Origin: Candidatus Gastranaerophilales bacterium
Lineage (GTDB): Bacteria; Cyanobacteriota; Vampirovibrionia; Gastranaerophilales; Gastranaerophilaceae
Direction of reading: 5' to 3'
NCBI GenBank assembly: GCA_947625305.1
Contig: CANQNW010000002.1
Span: forward strand, 1-64,000
DNA length: 64,000 nucleotides
In this document: positions 25,666 to 34,980 of the stretch, piece after piece
How the letters are laid out: every line of letters begins with the position of its first letter
Numbering within the stretch: the stretch's first letter is position 1
Notes under the pieces: model-generated
Seen by the model: only the letters and a program-made list of their open reading frames with translations
Databases searched by the model: none
Told to the model about the DNA's origin: nothing
Position numbers and translations under genes: made by a program

Positions 25666-26535
25666 ATGAATTTAAGTAAAATACTTTCCGTATTAATAGT
25701 ATTATTTTTATTTAGCACCAGAGCCGAAGCAATAAAAATCGGATTAAAAACCGATGCAAAAGAAATCAAAATTGCATCCTCGGTTTCCGCACAAATTTAT
25801 GACGGTTTTAAAGATAAAGTTTTATACGAAATTACTCCGATGAAAGTATATGAATTTAACCGAAAAGGAAATGAATTATCCATTGTAATAAACAAAAAAA
25901 ATGTAGGATTAGGTACAAATCAAGTTGTTATAAGAACAAAAAAGCCCGGATATTTATGTTCAAAAAAAGCATGGTATCGGGGCGATTTTATTATAAACAA
26001 CATGGGTTCAGGCTTAACTCTTATAAACAATGTACCGCTGGAAGATTATTTAAAAGGAGTAGTGCCCTCCGAGATGCCTTCAAAATGGAACGAAGAAGCA
26101 CTAAAAGCTCAGGCAATAGCTGCCCGAAGTTATGCCGTTGCGACAAGAAATGCAGGCAAGCACGCATCTAAAGGCTTTGATTTGGTTGATACAACAGCAG
26201 ACCAGGTATATGGCGGAGCAAGTGCAGAAAAAACGACAACAACAAAAGCTGTTAACGAAACAAAAGGGATAGTCCTTGTTCAAGATAAAAAAGTTTTACC
26301 GACATATTACCACTCAAGTTCAGGAGGACAGACAAAAGTATGGAATTCGGGTAGTTCTTTTCTTCAATCCGTTCCTTCTTTTGATTCAGACCTCAAGAAA
26401 AACGGACACGGTGTCGGGATGAGCCAGCATGGCGCTAATAATTTAGCCTCTCAAGGCTATAATGCATTTCAAATCCTCAACTATTTTTATAAAGATTTTA
26501 AATTTGCCAAACTCAGTGATAATTGGGATATTTAA
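25666..26535 (+). CDS. SpoIID/LytB-domain secreted protein
   Basis: 289 residues from ATG 25666; a TTG 51 bases upstream is in frame but lies before the signal peptide. Hydrophobic residues about 6-16 followed by AEA mark a signal peptide. The SpoIID/LytB domain has NNVPLEDYLKGVVPSEMPSKW, ALKAQAIAARSYAVA and GHGVGMSQHGANNLASQGY. SpoIID proteins cleave peptidoglycan glycan strands, and homologues occur in cyanobacteria without sporulation. It is divergent from the flagellar operon, so a role in remodelling the wall around the basal body is possible but unproven. Confidence 0.9.
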   Translation: MNLSKILSVLIVLFLFSTRAEAIKIGLKTDAKEIKIASSVSAQIYDGFKDKVLYEITPMKVYEFNRKGNELSIVINKKNVGLGTNQVVIRTKKPGYLCSKKAWYRGDFIINNMGSGLTLINNVPLEDYLKGVVPSEMPSKWNEEALKAQAIAARSYAVATRNAGKHASKGFDLVDTTADQVYGGASAEKTTTTKAVNETKGIVLVQDKKVLPTYYHSSSGGQTKVWNSGSSFLQSVPSFDSDLKKNGHGVGMSQHGANNLASQGYNAFQILNYFYKDFKFAKLSDNWDI

Positions 26536-26625
26536 TCATTTTATTTTTAACAAAATTTTTAATATATTGAATTGTAAAAATATGTTAAATAATTTCAAAA
26601 TAATATAAAGTTTATTCAAAATATG

Positions 26626-26650
26626 CCGATAACTATAAAAAGAATATCGG
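26626..26650 (+). promoter_or_regulatory. hairpin next to ribosome binding site
   Basis: CCGATA (26626-26631) pairs with TATCGG (26645-26650) across a 13-base loop. The right arm runs directly into the GGAG ribosome binding site of the gene at 26660, so it may modulate translation. Confidence 0.3.
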
Positions 26651-26659
26651 AGAATTACT

Positions 26660-28555
26660 ATGACTTTTATTGAGAACGATTATACTTTTATAAAACCCAC
26701 AAGATTTTTAAATGCAGAATTACCCGGACGAAAAAATACAAATGATTTAAGCAATAACGTTACAATAAATAACAATGAACAGCAAAGTGCCCTTCAGCCA
26801 AATATTATCCAAGATTCTTTTTCTAAAACACAAATACCTCAACCCGATGTACAAAATGAGGAAAAAAGTAACTTATTGGATTCAAATAATATCTTAGAAA
26901 ATTATATAAGAGGCTCTTTAAAACAGCTTGAAACAGAGGATTTACAAGATACACCTCAATCTGAAGAACAAAAAACCGAAAAAAGAAAACAATACTTAGA
27001 AACCTTAATAAATATAAAACAAGTTGAACTTGAAAATTTAAAAACTTCATCAGAAAAAAAATTAAAAAGTTTTCACAAAATAATTGCAAATATTTTAAAT
27101 TCTGATGAAAAAAACAATTTGTACCGCAAAGTGCTTAAATACAAAAATGTTACAGATAAAAAAAAGGAAAAACTTGCATCTCAAATAAATAAATATACAA
27201 CAGAGTTAATTGCTTTAAATCAAAATAAATATGGAACTCAAGGTGTTTCATCCTCAAACGGATTAGAAGAACTTTATGAATCACTGGTTAATACCACAAA
27301 TGAAGATGAAAGAAATATATTATTTCAACAAATAATTGATTATGAAATTTCTTCAAATTTAGGCAATGACATATTTGCAGGTGCAATAAACGATTATGAA
27401 AATGAAGACGAACAATTGCTAAACACGGAAGAAATCCCTTTACCCGGCAATGAGGCAGAAATTCCTACAAAAGAAGAATTAATTGAAAATGCGTTTGCAT
27501 TTGACGGAGAAAATACAAAAGCTCAAAGTTCTGACCTGCAATATAAATATGTTATTGAAAAACCTCTGTTCTATACTTTTAATATTCCGAAAATCGGAAA
27601 GCCTAACTCTACCATAACAGGTAAAGGAAACTATGGTACGGGCAGAATTGATGATTATACCGCAAAATATGATGCTCAAGGCAGATTAACTTATATTAAA
27701 GCTAATAATGAAAATTTCGGTTCTAATATCATTTCATATTCTTATGATGACAACGGTGAATTTACGGAATCAGAAAGAAGTTCTTTAGGCACTTTAATTG
27801 AAACTGTCTTTAACAATGACGGCACGATTAAAAATCATTTAGAATATTTACATGTTAAGGATAAAAATAACAATAAACCGTTCATTGAAAGAAATTATTA
27901 CTATTCCTTTGATGAAACAGGGAATCCTATTCAGGTTATGACTCAAAATGACGGTATCTTTACCACTACACTTAATCCTGACGGCTCTTATTCTAAAAAA
28001 TCAACTTCTAAAAAACAAGTTATTGAAAATGCCTTCGCTTTTGACGGAGAAAATACAAAAGAAGAAAGCAGGGAACTTCAATATGATTACATTATTGAAA
28101 AACCTCTGTTCTATACTTTCAATATTCCGAAAATAGGAGAGCCAAACTCTACCATAACAGGTAAAGGGAACTACGGTACGGGCAGAATTGACAATTATAC
28201 CGCAAAATACGATGCTCAAGGCAGATTAATTTCTGTTATAACCGTTAACAAAAAATTCGGAACAAATATTATAACTTATTCTTACAACGATAACGGTGAA
28301 TTCACGGAATCAGAAAGAAGTTCTTTAGGTACTTTGATTGAAACATTATTTAATGCCAACGGTTCAATTAAACAACATATTGAATATTTACATGCAGAAG
28401 ATAAAGATAAAACCGAACCGACTATTGAAAGAAATTATTCTTATTCCGTTGATGAATTAGGAAATCCTGTTCAGGTCATGACTCAAGATAACGGTATCTA
28501 TACAACAACTCTTAATCCGGATGGCAAATATTCTAAAGTAACAAGAAGAGTTTAA
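26660..28555 (+). CDS. large protein with tandem 180-residue repeats
   Basis: 631 residues with no signal peptide or membrane helix. Residues 1-270 are polar, acidic and helical, with a coiled-coil-like stretch about 115-200. Two tandem copies of about 180 residues follow (275-450 and 455-630), sharing ENAFAFDGENTK, EKPLFYTFNIPKIG, GKGNYGTGRID, YDAQGRL and ESERSSLGTLIET. The repeated YDxxGRL and GNPxQVM elements recall RHS/YwqK-like beta strands. The two copies differ mainly at silent or conservative sites, so the duplication is recent. Function unknown. Confidence 0.75.
   Translation: MTFIENDYTFIKPTRFLNAELPGRKNTNDLSNNVTINNNEQQSALQPNIIQDSFSKTQIPQPDVQNEEKSNLLDSNNILENYIRGSLKQLETEDLQDTPQSEEQKTEKRKQYLETLINIKQVELENLKTSSEKKLKSFHKIIANILNSDEKNNLYRKVLKYKNVTDKKKEKLASQINKYTTELIALNQNKYGTQGVSSSNGLEELYESLVNTTNEDERNILFQQIIDYEISSNLGNDIFAGAINDYENEDEQLLNTEEIPLPGNEAEIPTKEELIENAFAFDGENTKAQSSDLQYKYVIEKPLFYTFNIPKIGKPNSTITGKGNYGTGRIDDYTAKYDAQGRLTYIKANNENFGSNIISYSYDDNGEFTESERSSLGTLIETVFNNDGTIKNHLEYLHVKDKNNNKPFIERNYYYSFDETGNPIQVMTQNDGIFTTTLNPDGSYSKKSTSKKQVIENAFAFDGENTKEESRELQYDYIIEKPLFYTFNIPKIGEPNSTITGKGNYGTGRIDNYTAKYDAQGRLISVITVNKKFGTNIITYSYNDNGEFTESERSSLGTLIETLFNANGSIKQHIEYLHAEDKDKTEPTIERNYSYSVDELGNPVQVMTQDNGIYTTTLNPDGKYSKVTRRV
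27479..28555 (+). repeat. in-frame tandem duplication, about 540 bp period
   Basis: The block starting near 27485 (GAAAATGCGTTTGC) recurs at 28025 (GAAAATGCCTTCGC), offset exactly 540 bases, i.e. 180 codons. Homology continues to the end of the gene. Long identical stretches remain, making the locus prone to recombination. Confidence 0.85.
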
Positions 28556-28881
28556 TTATTTTTCAATTCATCAGGAATAAATTTAGTCCAATCCTTTTCC
28601 AGTTTGTCTATAAAATTATGAGCATCCAGAACATCATCATATGATATCGGCAAAGGACAAGGCTGAATTTCAAGCGGGTCATCTTCTTTATCTTTAACCG
28701 ATAATGCACCCGTTCCTAAAAGCGCAAGTCCGAAACTTTTTCCGCATTCGGGACATATAACTTGCAATACTAACAGGTTTTTTTCCTCCCGTTTTATAAA
28801 TATTGCATCTTCATCAAAATCATGCCCGCAGACACTGCAGCACAACCCTGAAAATAATTTTTTTAATTTTGCTTTATCCAT
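28552..28881 (-). CDS. zinc-ribbon-like hypothetical protein
   Basis: 109 residues from ATG 28881, which has GAGGT directly upstream; an ATG at 28905 would add 8 residues. Two CxxC pairs (CCSVCGHDF and CPECGKSF) about 32 residues apart suggest a zinc ribbon. The remainder is acidic, ending in a helix. The 3' end overlaps the convergent repeat protein gene by 4 bases. The family is not recognised. Confidence 0.65.
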   Translation of the reverse strand: MDKAKLKKLFSGLCCSVCGHDFDEDAIFIKREEKNLLVLQVICPECGKSFGLALLGTGALSVKDKEDDPLEIQPCPLPISYDDVLDAHNFIDKLEKDWTKFIPDELKNN

Positions 28882-28996
28882 ATTTACCTCAATCTCATAA
28901 TGCAAAATTTCTAATAAACATTATAAAAAATGTTTAGGAAAATGTCATTTGTGGAATTATATACATGTGTAGTTATTTAAATAAAGGGTTTACGTT

Positions 28997-29092
28997 ATGG
29001 ATGGTCTTTACTTATTATTATTCGGAGCTTTAATGTATTTCTTACTCATTGCACTTCCTTCAATGTTTGAAAAAAGAAGCGGAGCACACTAG
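28997..29092 (+). CDS. 31-residue membrane peptide
   Basis: Reads MDGLYLLLFGALMYFLLIA and then LPSMFEKRSGAH: a single membrane helix (about 4-19), then a basic tail. AAAGGG lies 7-12 bases upstream and a strong terminator follows 20 bases after the stop, so this is a self-contained small transcript. Small single-helix proteins of this kind often bind larger membrane complexes, but no partner is adjacent. The coding potential is inferred; no homologue is recalled. Confidence 0.6.
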   Translation: MDGLYLLLFGALMYFLLIALPSMFEKRSGAH

Positions 29093-29111
29093 ATTACATA
29101 AATTTCCAAAA

Positions 29112-29141
29112 GGACACGGCAATACAGCCGTGTTCTTTTTT
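29112..29141 (+). terminator. rho-independent terminator
   Basis: GGACACGGC (29112-29120) pairs with GCCGTGTTC (29127-29135, one G-U) over a 6-base loop, followed by six T. It terminates the small membrane ORF transcript. Confidence 0.85.
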
Positions 29142-29205
29142 GTATATATACCTCCACACTACCCTTTCTTACTATTTTAAGACAAGAGTTAAAAATAAAA
29201 GTTCC

Positions 29206-30645
29206 CTATTTTTCTTCCCATGCTGTTGAATCTTTAGTATCTTTTAATACTATTGAAATACTGTCAAATAATGTTCTTACCTTATCTGCAAGAGCCCAGT
29301 TCTTTTCTTTTCTTGCATTATTTCTGTATTCAATAATTTTATCCATCAATTTATAACCTGATAATTTTTTATCTTCATCAGATAAAAATTCCATCTCATT
29401 AATGATATTACCAAGTCTTTTTTGAATTTCCTCTTCGGATAATTTTTCTTTTTCAATGTTAAAACCTAAAGTATTTGTCAATTTTAAAAGAATTGAGGCA
29501 TATTTTTTTGCATGTTCTATATTTTTTTCATTAACTGCTTTATTTGCATTTGTAGCGGTATCAAATATTACCGCAAGCGCCTTTGAAGTATTTAAATCAT
29601 TATCCATTGCCTCTTTAAACAAAGATACTTCTTCACTCTCCATAATATCTAAAAGATTATCTTTTCCCGTATATTTTAATACTTCATTTACCGCAGTTTG
29701 AATTCTTTTCCAGCCTGCTTTTGCCCCGTCTAAAGCCTCGGGAGAAAATTCAACAGGCATTCTATAGTGATTAGTCAAAATAAAAAACCTTATTGTATTT
29801 GAATCGTAATTTGCAAGCATATCATTTATGGTAACAAAGTTTTTTAAGGATTTGGACATTTTTTCTTTATTTATGGTTACAAAACCGTTATGCAGCCAAT
29901 AATTTACAAATTTACATCCGTTTGCACACTCGGATTGCGCAATTTCATTCTCATGATGAGGGAAAATTAAATCAGCACCGCCTGCGTGAATATCTATTTG
30001 CTTTCCTAAGTATTTTCTGGACATTGCACTGCATTCAATATGCCAGCCGGGTCTGCCTTTCCCCCAAGGGCTGTTATAACCGAATTCTTCATCTTTTTTC
30101 CATAAAGCAAAATCTAAGACATCTTCTTTCTTATCCGATGTTTCTACTCTTGCACCTGCGATTAAATCTTCTATCGGCTGTTTGCTGAGTTTTCCGTAAT
30201 TTTTAAATTTTTTTACTCTGAAATAAACGTCCCCGTCAACTTCATATGCAAAATCGTTATTTATTAAGTCTTTAATTATTGAAATCATTTCGCCTAATGT
30301 TTTGGTGGCAAACGGTTCAACATCAGGTTTTAATACATTCAATTTATTCATTGCCTCGGCAAATATTTCATAATATCTTCTTGATATAACTTCTGCGGTG
30401 GTATTTTCTTCTTTTGCTTTTTTTAATATTTTATCATCCACATCTGTTATATTTCTGCAATATTTTACATCATAACCTGCAAATTTCAGATATCTGTATA
30501 GCATATCCCAGGTAATATAACATCTTGCATGCCCTAAGTGAGGGTAATCATAAACAGTAGGCCCGCAGACGTACATAGTTACCTTATTTCCCTCTATGGG
30601 TTTAAATTCTTCAAGTGAATTAGCATATGTATTAAATAATTTCAT
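29206..30645 (-). CDS. cysS: cysteinyl-tRNA synthetase
   Basis: 479-residue class I synthetase charging tRNA-Cys. The HIGH motif region is CGPTVYDYPHLGHARCY, the zinc-binding cysteines are at CG and HIECSAMSRKYLG, HAGGADLIFPHHENEIAQSE is the metal-binding block, and KMSKSLKNF is the catalytic loop. Its start codon lies at the foot of a 14-bp hairpin (see the entry at 30647) that includes its ribosome binding site. Confidence 0.97.
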   Translation of the reverse strand: MKLFNTYANSLEEFKPIEGNKVTMYVCGPTVYDYPHLGHARCYITWDMLYRYLKFAGYDVKYCRNITDVDDKILKKAKEENTTAEVISRRYYEIFAEAMNKLNVLKPDVEPFATKTLGEMISIIKDLINNDFAYEVDGDVYFRVKKFKNYGKLSKQPIEDLIAGARVETSDKKEDVLDFALWKKDEEFGYNSPWGKGRPGWHIECSAMSRKYLGKQIDIHAGGADLIFPHHENEIAQSECANGCKFVNYWLHNGFVTINKEKMSKSLKNFVTINDMLANYDSNTIRFFILTNHYRMPVEFSPEALDGAKAGWKRIQTAVNEVLKYTGKDNLLDIMESEEVSLFKEAMDNDLNTSKALAVIFDTATNANKAVNEKNIEHAKKYASILLKLTNTLGFNIEKEKLSEEEIQKRLGNIINEMEFLSDEDKKLSGYKLMDKIIEYRNNARKEKNWALADKVRTLFDSISIVLKDTKDSTAWEEK

Positions 30646-30646
30646 A

Positions 30647-30690
30647 AATAAAAATCCTTTTTTTTAATATTACTACAAAGGATTTTTATT
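30647..30690 (-). promoter_or_regulatory. 14-bp inverted repeat masking the cysS ribosome binding site
   Basis: Plus-strand arms 30647-30660 and 30677-30690 are perfect reverse complements (14 bp) around a 16-base loop. In the minus-strand RNA the 3' arm is AAAGGATTTTTATT, so it holds the cysS Shine-Dalgarno AAAGGA, and ATG follows one base after the stem. The hairpin could end transcription from the upstream gene, repress cysS translation, or both. Confidence 0.6.
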
Positions 30691-30699
30691 TCATATTAA

Positions 30700-33600
30700 C
30701 TAATTTGCTTTATAAAGAATTAAAATATTTTTGTCTGCATCATCTATTGTAATAGGAAGTTTGCAAGGCTTATTCTTTCCATCAACACCTTGTCGTTCAA
30801 GATAATATTTACCTTTTTCATCTATCTTGACAACATAAACTGATTTATCGGATGAACGTGCATTTTTAAATTTAGTACCGACTGATAACCCGTGTTTAAG
30901 CCCCTGTTTTATACCCGAACCATCAATATTTAACGGAATTTTATCTATTGCTCCGTCACATAAAACTTGTCCGTTGTTTTTATCAGTCAGGGTATTTCCA
31001 TTGCTATCCTTTAACGGATTACCGTAATATTTTTTTGTTCTGTCCATTTTTTCTTCATTTGAACTTGTTGAACCGGATGAATCAATCAATGCTATAACGG
31101 CTGAATCATCATTATATCTCAATATTGCCTGAACAAATTCATTTTTCATAGGCAAAGTAACTGTTGCACCGTTATTTAATGCACTTAATTCTTTTTTATT
31201 TCTCAGGTTAGATATATCATTTACCGTTTTATAATGGTCTTGAACAAATGAATATTCAGGATTTTCCAAATATTCCCAATGAATAATATTTCTGTTTTGC
31301 TGTTCATAGTTTTTAGCTTTTGTTTCATCACCGGAGGCACCTGTTCTGTCGCCTGCAAAATCAGTAGGACTGCCCGGAAGTACCGTATACAATTTTGTTA
31401 ATGTCTGCATTCTGTCAAAAGCAGGTTCTAAAATGTTCTTCAATAACTGTATTTCAATACTGTTTCTATCTGCAATTTTACCTTTTTGTTCAGCTTCATC
31501 CAATACAAGTTTTATTGCAATTTCAAAAGGACGAGTTCCAAATGCTTCGTTATTAAATTTCTTTCCTTTAAATTCACCGTATGCTAAATGACTAACTGCG
31601 GTTTTTAGTTTTTTATTAATATTTTCATCTTTAACAACCGCATCAATTGCATCATCCATTCTTAAGCCCATTGCAACCGATTTTCCGCTTACTTTATCAA
31701 ATTTTATTTTATCAGTATCAGTCATTAAAACTTTAGAGGCAATCTTTTTAAAATCTTTATCCCTTGCAAGTGAAGTTTCATAATTATAAAGGTCACCGTT
31801 TTCTTTATTTGACAGTTCCTTTTTAACATCTTTTGCTTTCTTTTCTTTTAATCTTTTTATTTCATTTTGTAGTCTTTCTATTTCGGAATCAGATAAAGGA
31901 ACAGTGTTAAATACATACATATTCAATGCTAAATGATGCATCATACGGCGCTTATCATGGTTATCATTGAATGTATAAGAGTTAACCACTCCATCAGCGG
32001 GACTTTGGAATAAAAATCCCGGATTGCCATCCCAGCCGCAATCCAATTTATTTAACAATTCAAAGTTTTTACTCTGTTCTGCCATCCAGCTTGTTTTGTC
32101 ATTATCAGGATCATAATTACTGTATAATTGAGGAGGAAGAGTGAATAAATAATTATAGTTTGCTATTGATGTTATGCCTGTTTCATCCAAAAATTTCCTT
32201 TCCGCATCTCCGTCAGATGTATATTTTGCATTTTTATCCCGACTAATCAATGTGGCTAAATCTGTTATTTCTGCGGTTGTATATGCATGCGGATTTATTT
32301 TAAGCACTTCCTGATTATATTTCTTCCAAAAATCTAAAACTTGATCCCAGGCATTCATTATAGTTTCATAATCAGCCTTGACGAAATCAATCGGTGCTAT
32401 ATCTTTTGAAGCATCTATTCTCCAGCCCAAGCCGGATTCTGTTCTGTCTACAATAGCTTCTGCTATTTTAAAATCATCAACTGTAATGCCGTTAAATCTG
32501 TCTGTTAAATGCTTTTGTATATTGTGAATATCTTGTTCTGTTATATTGGCAATTCCATTTTTTAATGTATTTAATACGATATCAGATTCTTCTTCAAGGG
32601 TTTTACCGTCATATGGTATACCAATTGACTGCAATGTCATGTCTTCTTCATTAACGGCTGAAAAATCCAAATGTCCCCGGAGCGGTCCTTCCTCCGTAAA
32701 TTTAATATCAGCTTTGGGGTTTAAAGCTTTTATAAATATGTATTTGGTTAACTCCGGTGTTACTTCATTTAATACATATTTCCCGTATGGAGTTATTTCT
32801 CCATCTTCCTCCAAACCGCTAATATTACTTACCATATTTTTTATCATCGGGGTTACGGAACCTGAATAGAAAGCTTCTACCTGTTCATATACTTTTTTAT
32901 ACTCATTAGGAAGATTCGGGTTGCCTGCTTTATATAAATCAAATCTTGATACACCAAGTTCATCCTCCGTATTTGCCTTCTTTGCCATATAAGGAGATGT
33001 TAAAACTCCAAGAAGATTATTTGATGCGGGAAGTGTTTCTAAAGGCATATCCATTGAATGTCTGAGAATATAATCAGTCAAATTATATGTATTCTTATCA
33101 CCTGTTTTATTGATTGGCGCTCTTTCATCCGCTTCATCAAGAATTAGTGAATGATATTCATCATTTTTTATATTTTCTATTACTTCTTCATCAATGATTT
33201 CAAGGGTATATTTTGGCAAATCGCCGTTTCTTACCAAATCATTTATTGCGGTATAGTAATCAGATGAACCTTTTCTTGCCACCTTGAGTTTGTCTGCTAT
33301 ATATTCCATAAGTGTATCAGAAGGCAGTTTAGTCCAATATTTTCCGGAATTTAATGCATAATCCCTTACGGCAAGTGTACCTTTATATAAATCCTTTTTC
33401 ACTTTTTCAATTTGCTCGGGAGTAAGCTTTACAAATCTTTCATTATCTTTTTTACTTACATAAAATAAGCTTTTTGCGATATCAACATTACCGTCCCATA
33501 CTTCAAGCCCGCCGGCATTTGTTTTTTCAACAACATTAAAATTAGTGAAATCAGCTATTTGTTTTATTGTATCTATATCGGATAAATTTACCGAATTATT

Positions 33601-34785
33601 ATTGTTTTTAGCTATTTCTTCAACATTTTTACGCAATTCAAACGGACTTACTTCAAGTGCAAAAGGATATACCGCATCATCATGTTTTGTTATATCGGTA
33701 ATATTTTCCGTATTTTTATGTTTATATGTTACTAAATCCTTAGGAGAATTTGATTGTTTTTGTTCCTCATCTGCCAGTCTGTCATCATAAAATTGAATAT
33801 ATGTAGGTTTTTTAGGATTATAATCAGGATTTGATTCAGAATACTCTCCATTTTTTAATGTAAAAGGAGCATTTATTATTTTCATTCTTGTAAATTTAGA
33901 CTCGGAAGGAAGTATACCTAAAGAAATTTTATCCGAGGCTCTAAACATATTTTTAGAATATGAGTCAGAACCTTTTCTAAGCAGTTCGGACAAATGAATT
34001 CCCTGCAATCCTTCATTAACAAGTGCGGCATCTGCTATCCAGTTCATATTATGTTTAAATAACTCTATTTGGAATAATTTAAAATCATCCTCCGTGCCGA
34101 AATCAGGCGAAATTTGATATGCGTTTTCCGTCCAATATTTATGGGAGGAAACCTGATCTTTAGTAAACGGGGTTCCTACTATTCTTTTTATTCCTTCTTG
34201 TTCAAGCCGGGGTAATCTTGCTATAATACCGTAAAAATTACCGCCTAATTTGTTTGCGTGCGTTCTTACACTTTCAAGTGCTTCTTTTCTTGCTTTTTGA
34301 TTTAATACTGGCTTTCCTTTAACACCCTCCATCCCCGGGTAATAAATATCAGGCATGATTAACTGCATTGCCCCGTTTTTATTAATTGATGCCCTGTTAT
34401 TTAATATTATATTGTATTTATCATCCTTTTCATTTGTGAAAATTCCTGAAACAAGACCGTTATCAAACGCATATGATACATTATTTTTATCTTTCTTTTC
34501 CGTTAATTTATAACGGTAGGCAAAACCTTCTTTCGCCATATTATACTTAGTTAAATCTACATTTATTCTGCCATCCTGCATTTCAAGTGCATCTATTAAT
34601 TCTCCGGGAATTATATTGCCTTGTTCATCCTTATTCAGGCTGTAAAGTTCCAATTCACATTTATATTTGTCCAAATCGAACAAATAATTAAAGTGATGCA
34701 TTATTTGCCCGTTCTTATCAGGGGCTTTGGAATATGCACCAAATGCAACTTTTTTTGAATTAATCCCGTTATTTTGAATATTCAA
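30700..34785 (-). CDS. large GH13-like (alpha-amylase superfamily) protein
   Basis: 1361 residues, far longer than usual. GH13 motifs appear in order: GWRIDASKD (nucleophile D791), AEITD (acid/base E839) and FNDNHDKRR (D944). SPTDFAGDRTGASGDE resembles the GDE region of GH13. The N-terminal 780 residues have no recognised domain apart from the first-residues pattern MNIQNNGINSKKVAFGA, and no signal peptide is present. The C-terminal 200 residues are beta-rich. Catalytic assignment is inferred from motif order, and substrate is unknown. glgA at 47595 shows alpha-glucan metabolism exists here. Its 3' hairpin lies between it and cysS. Confidence 0.6.
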   Translation of the reverse strand: MNIQNNGINSKKVAFGAYSKAPDKNGQIMHHFNYLFDLDKYKCELELYSLNKDEQGNIIPGELIDALEMQDGRINVDLTKYNMAKEGFAYRYKLTEKKDKNNVSYAFDNGLVSGIFTNEKDDKYNIILNNRASINKNGAMQLIMPDIYYPGMEGVKGKPVLNQKARKEALESVRTHANKLGGNFYGIIARLPRLEQEGIKRIVGTPFTKDQVSSHKYWTENAYQISPDFGTEDDFKLFQIELFKHNMNWIADAALVNEGLQGIHLSELLRKGSDSYSKNMFRASDKISLGILPSESKFTRMKIINAPFTLKNGEYSESNPDYNPKKPTYIQFYDDRLADEEQKQSNSPKDLVTYKHKNTENITDITKHDDAVYPFALEVSPFELRKNVEEIAKNNNNSVNLSDIDTIKQIADFTNFNVVEKTNAGGLEVWDGNVDIAKSLFYVSKKDNERFVKLTPEQIEKVKKDLYKGTLAVRDYALNSGKYWTKLPSDTLMEYIADKLKVARKGSSDYYTAINDLVRNGDLPKYTLEIIDEEVIENIKNDEYHSLILDEADERAPINKTGDKNTYNLTDYILRHSMDMPLETLPASNNLLGVLTSPYMAKKANTEDELGVSRFDLYKAGNPNLPNEYKKVYEQVEAFYSGSVTPMIKNMVSNISGLEEDGEITPYGKYVLNEVTPELTKYIFIKALNPKADIKFTEEGPLRGHLDFSAVNEEDMTLQSIGIPYDGKTLEEESDIVLNTLKNGIANITEQDIHNIQKHLTDRFNGITVDDFKIAEAIVDRTESGLGWRIDASKDIAPIDFVKADYETIMNAWDQVLDFWKKYNQEVLKINPHAYTTAEITDLATLISRDKNAKYTSDGDAERKFLDETGITSIANYNYLFTLPPQLYSNYDPDNDKTSWMAEQSKNFELLNKLDCGWDGNPGFLFQSPADGVVNSYTFNDNHDKRRMMHHLALNMYVFNTVPLSDSEIERLQNEIKRLKEKKAKDVKKELSNKENGDLYNYETSLARDKDFKKIASKVLMTDTDKIKFDKVSGKSVAMGLRMDDAIDAVVKDENINKKLKTAVSHLAYGEFKGKKFNNEAFGTRPFEIAIKLVLDEAEQKGKIADRNSIEIQLLKNILEPAFDRMQTLTKLYTVLPGSPTDFAGDRTGASGDETKAKNYEQQNRNIIHWEYLENPEYSFVQDHYKTVNDISNLRNKKELSALNNGATVTLPMKNEFVQAILRYNDDSAVIALIDSSGSTSSNEEKMDRTKKYYGNPLKDSNGNTLTDKNNGQVLCDGAIDKIPLNIDGSGIKQGLKHGLSVGTKFKNARSSDKSVYVVKIDEKGKYYLERQGVDGKNKPCKLPITIDDADKNILILYKAN

Positions 34786-34888
34786 TTTTTACTCCTTTTT
34801 CATGCAGAAAATCCATATTGTTTTAATACCAATAAAGCACATTTATTGCTGATTTGTGATTTCTTTTTAACAAAAATTTACATATATT

Positions 34889-34908
34889 TTTTGTAAAATT
34901 TTGTAAAA
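34889..34908 (+). repeat. tandem 10-base repeat upstream of the PHP-like gene
   Basis: TTTTGTAAAA occurs at 34889-34898 and 34899-34908, one helical turn apart, about 75 bases before the ATG at 34981. An operator or AT-tract bend is plausible. Confidence 0.3.
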
Positions 34909-34980
34909 ATTATTCCGAAAAATTGTATTAATATAACAATTCCCCTTATGTTCAAACATTAAACAAACATTGGAGAAAAT

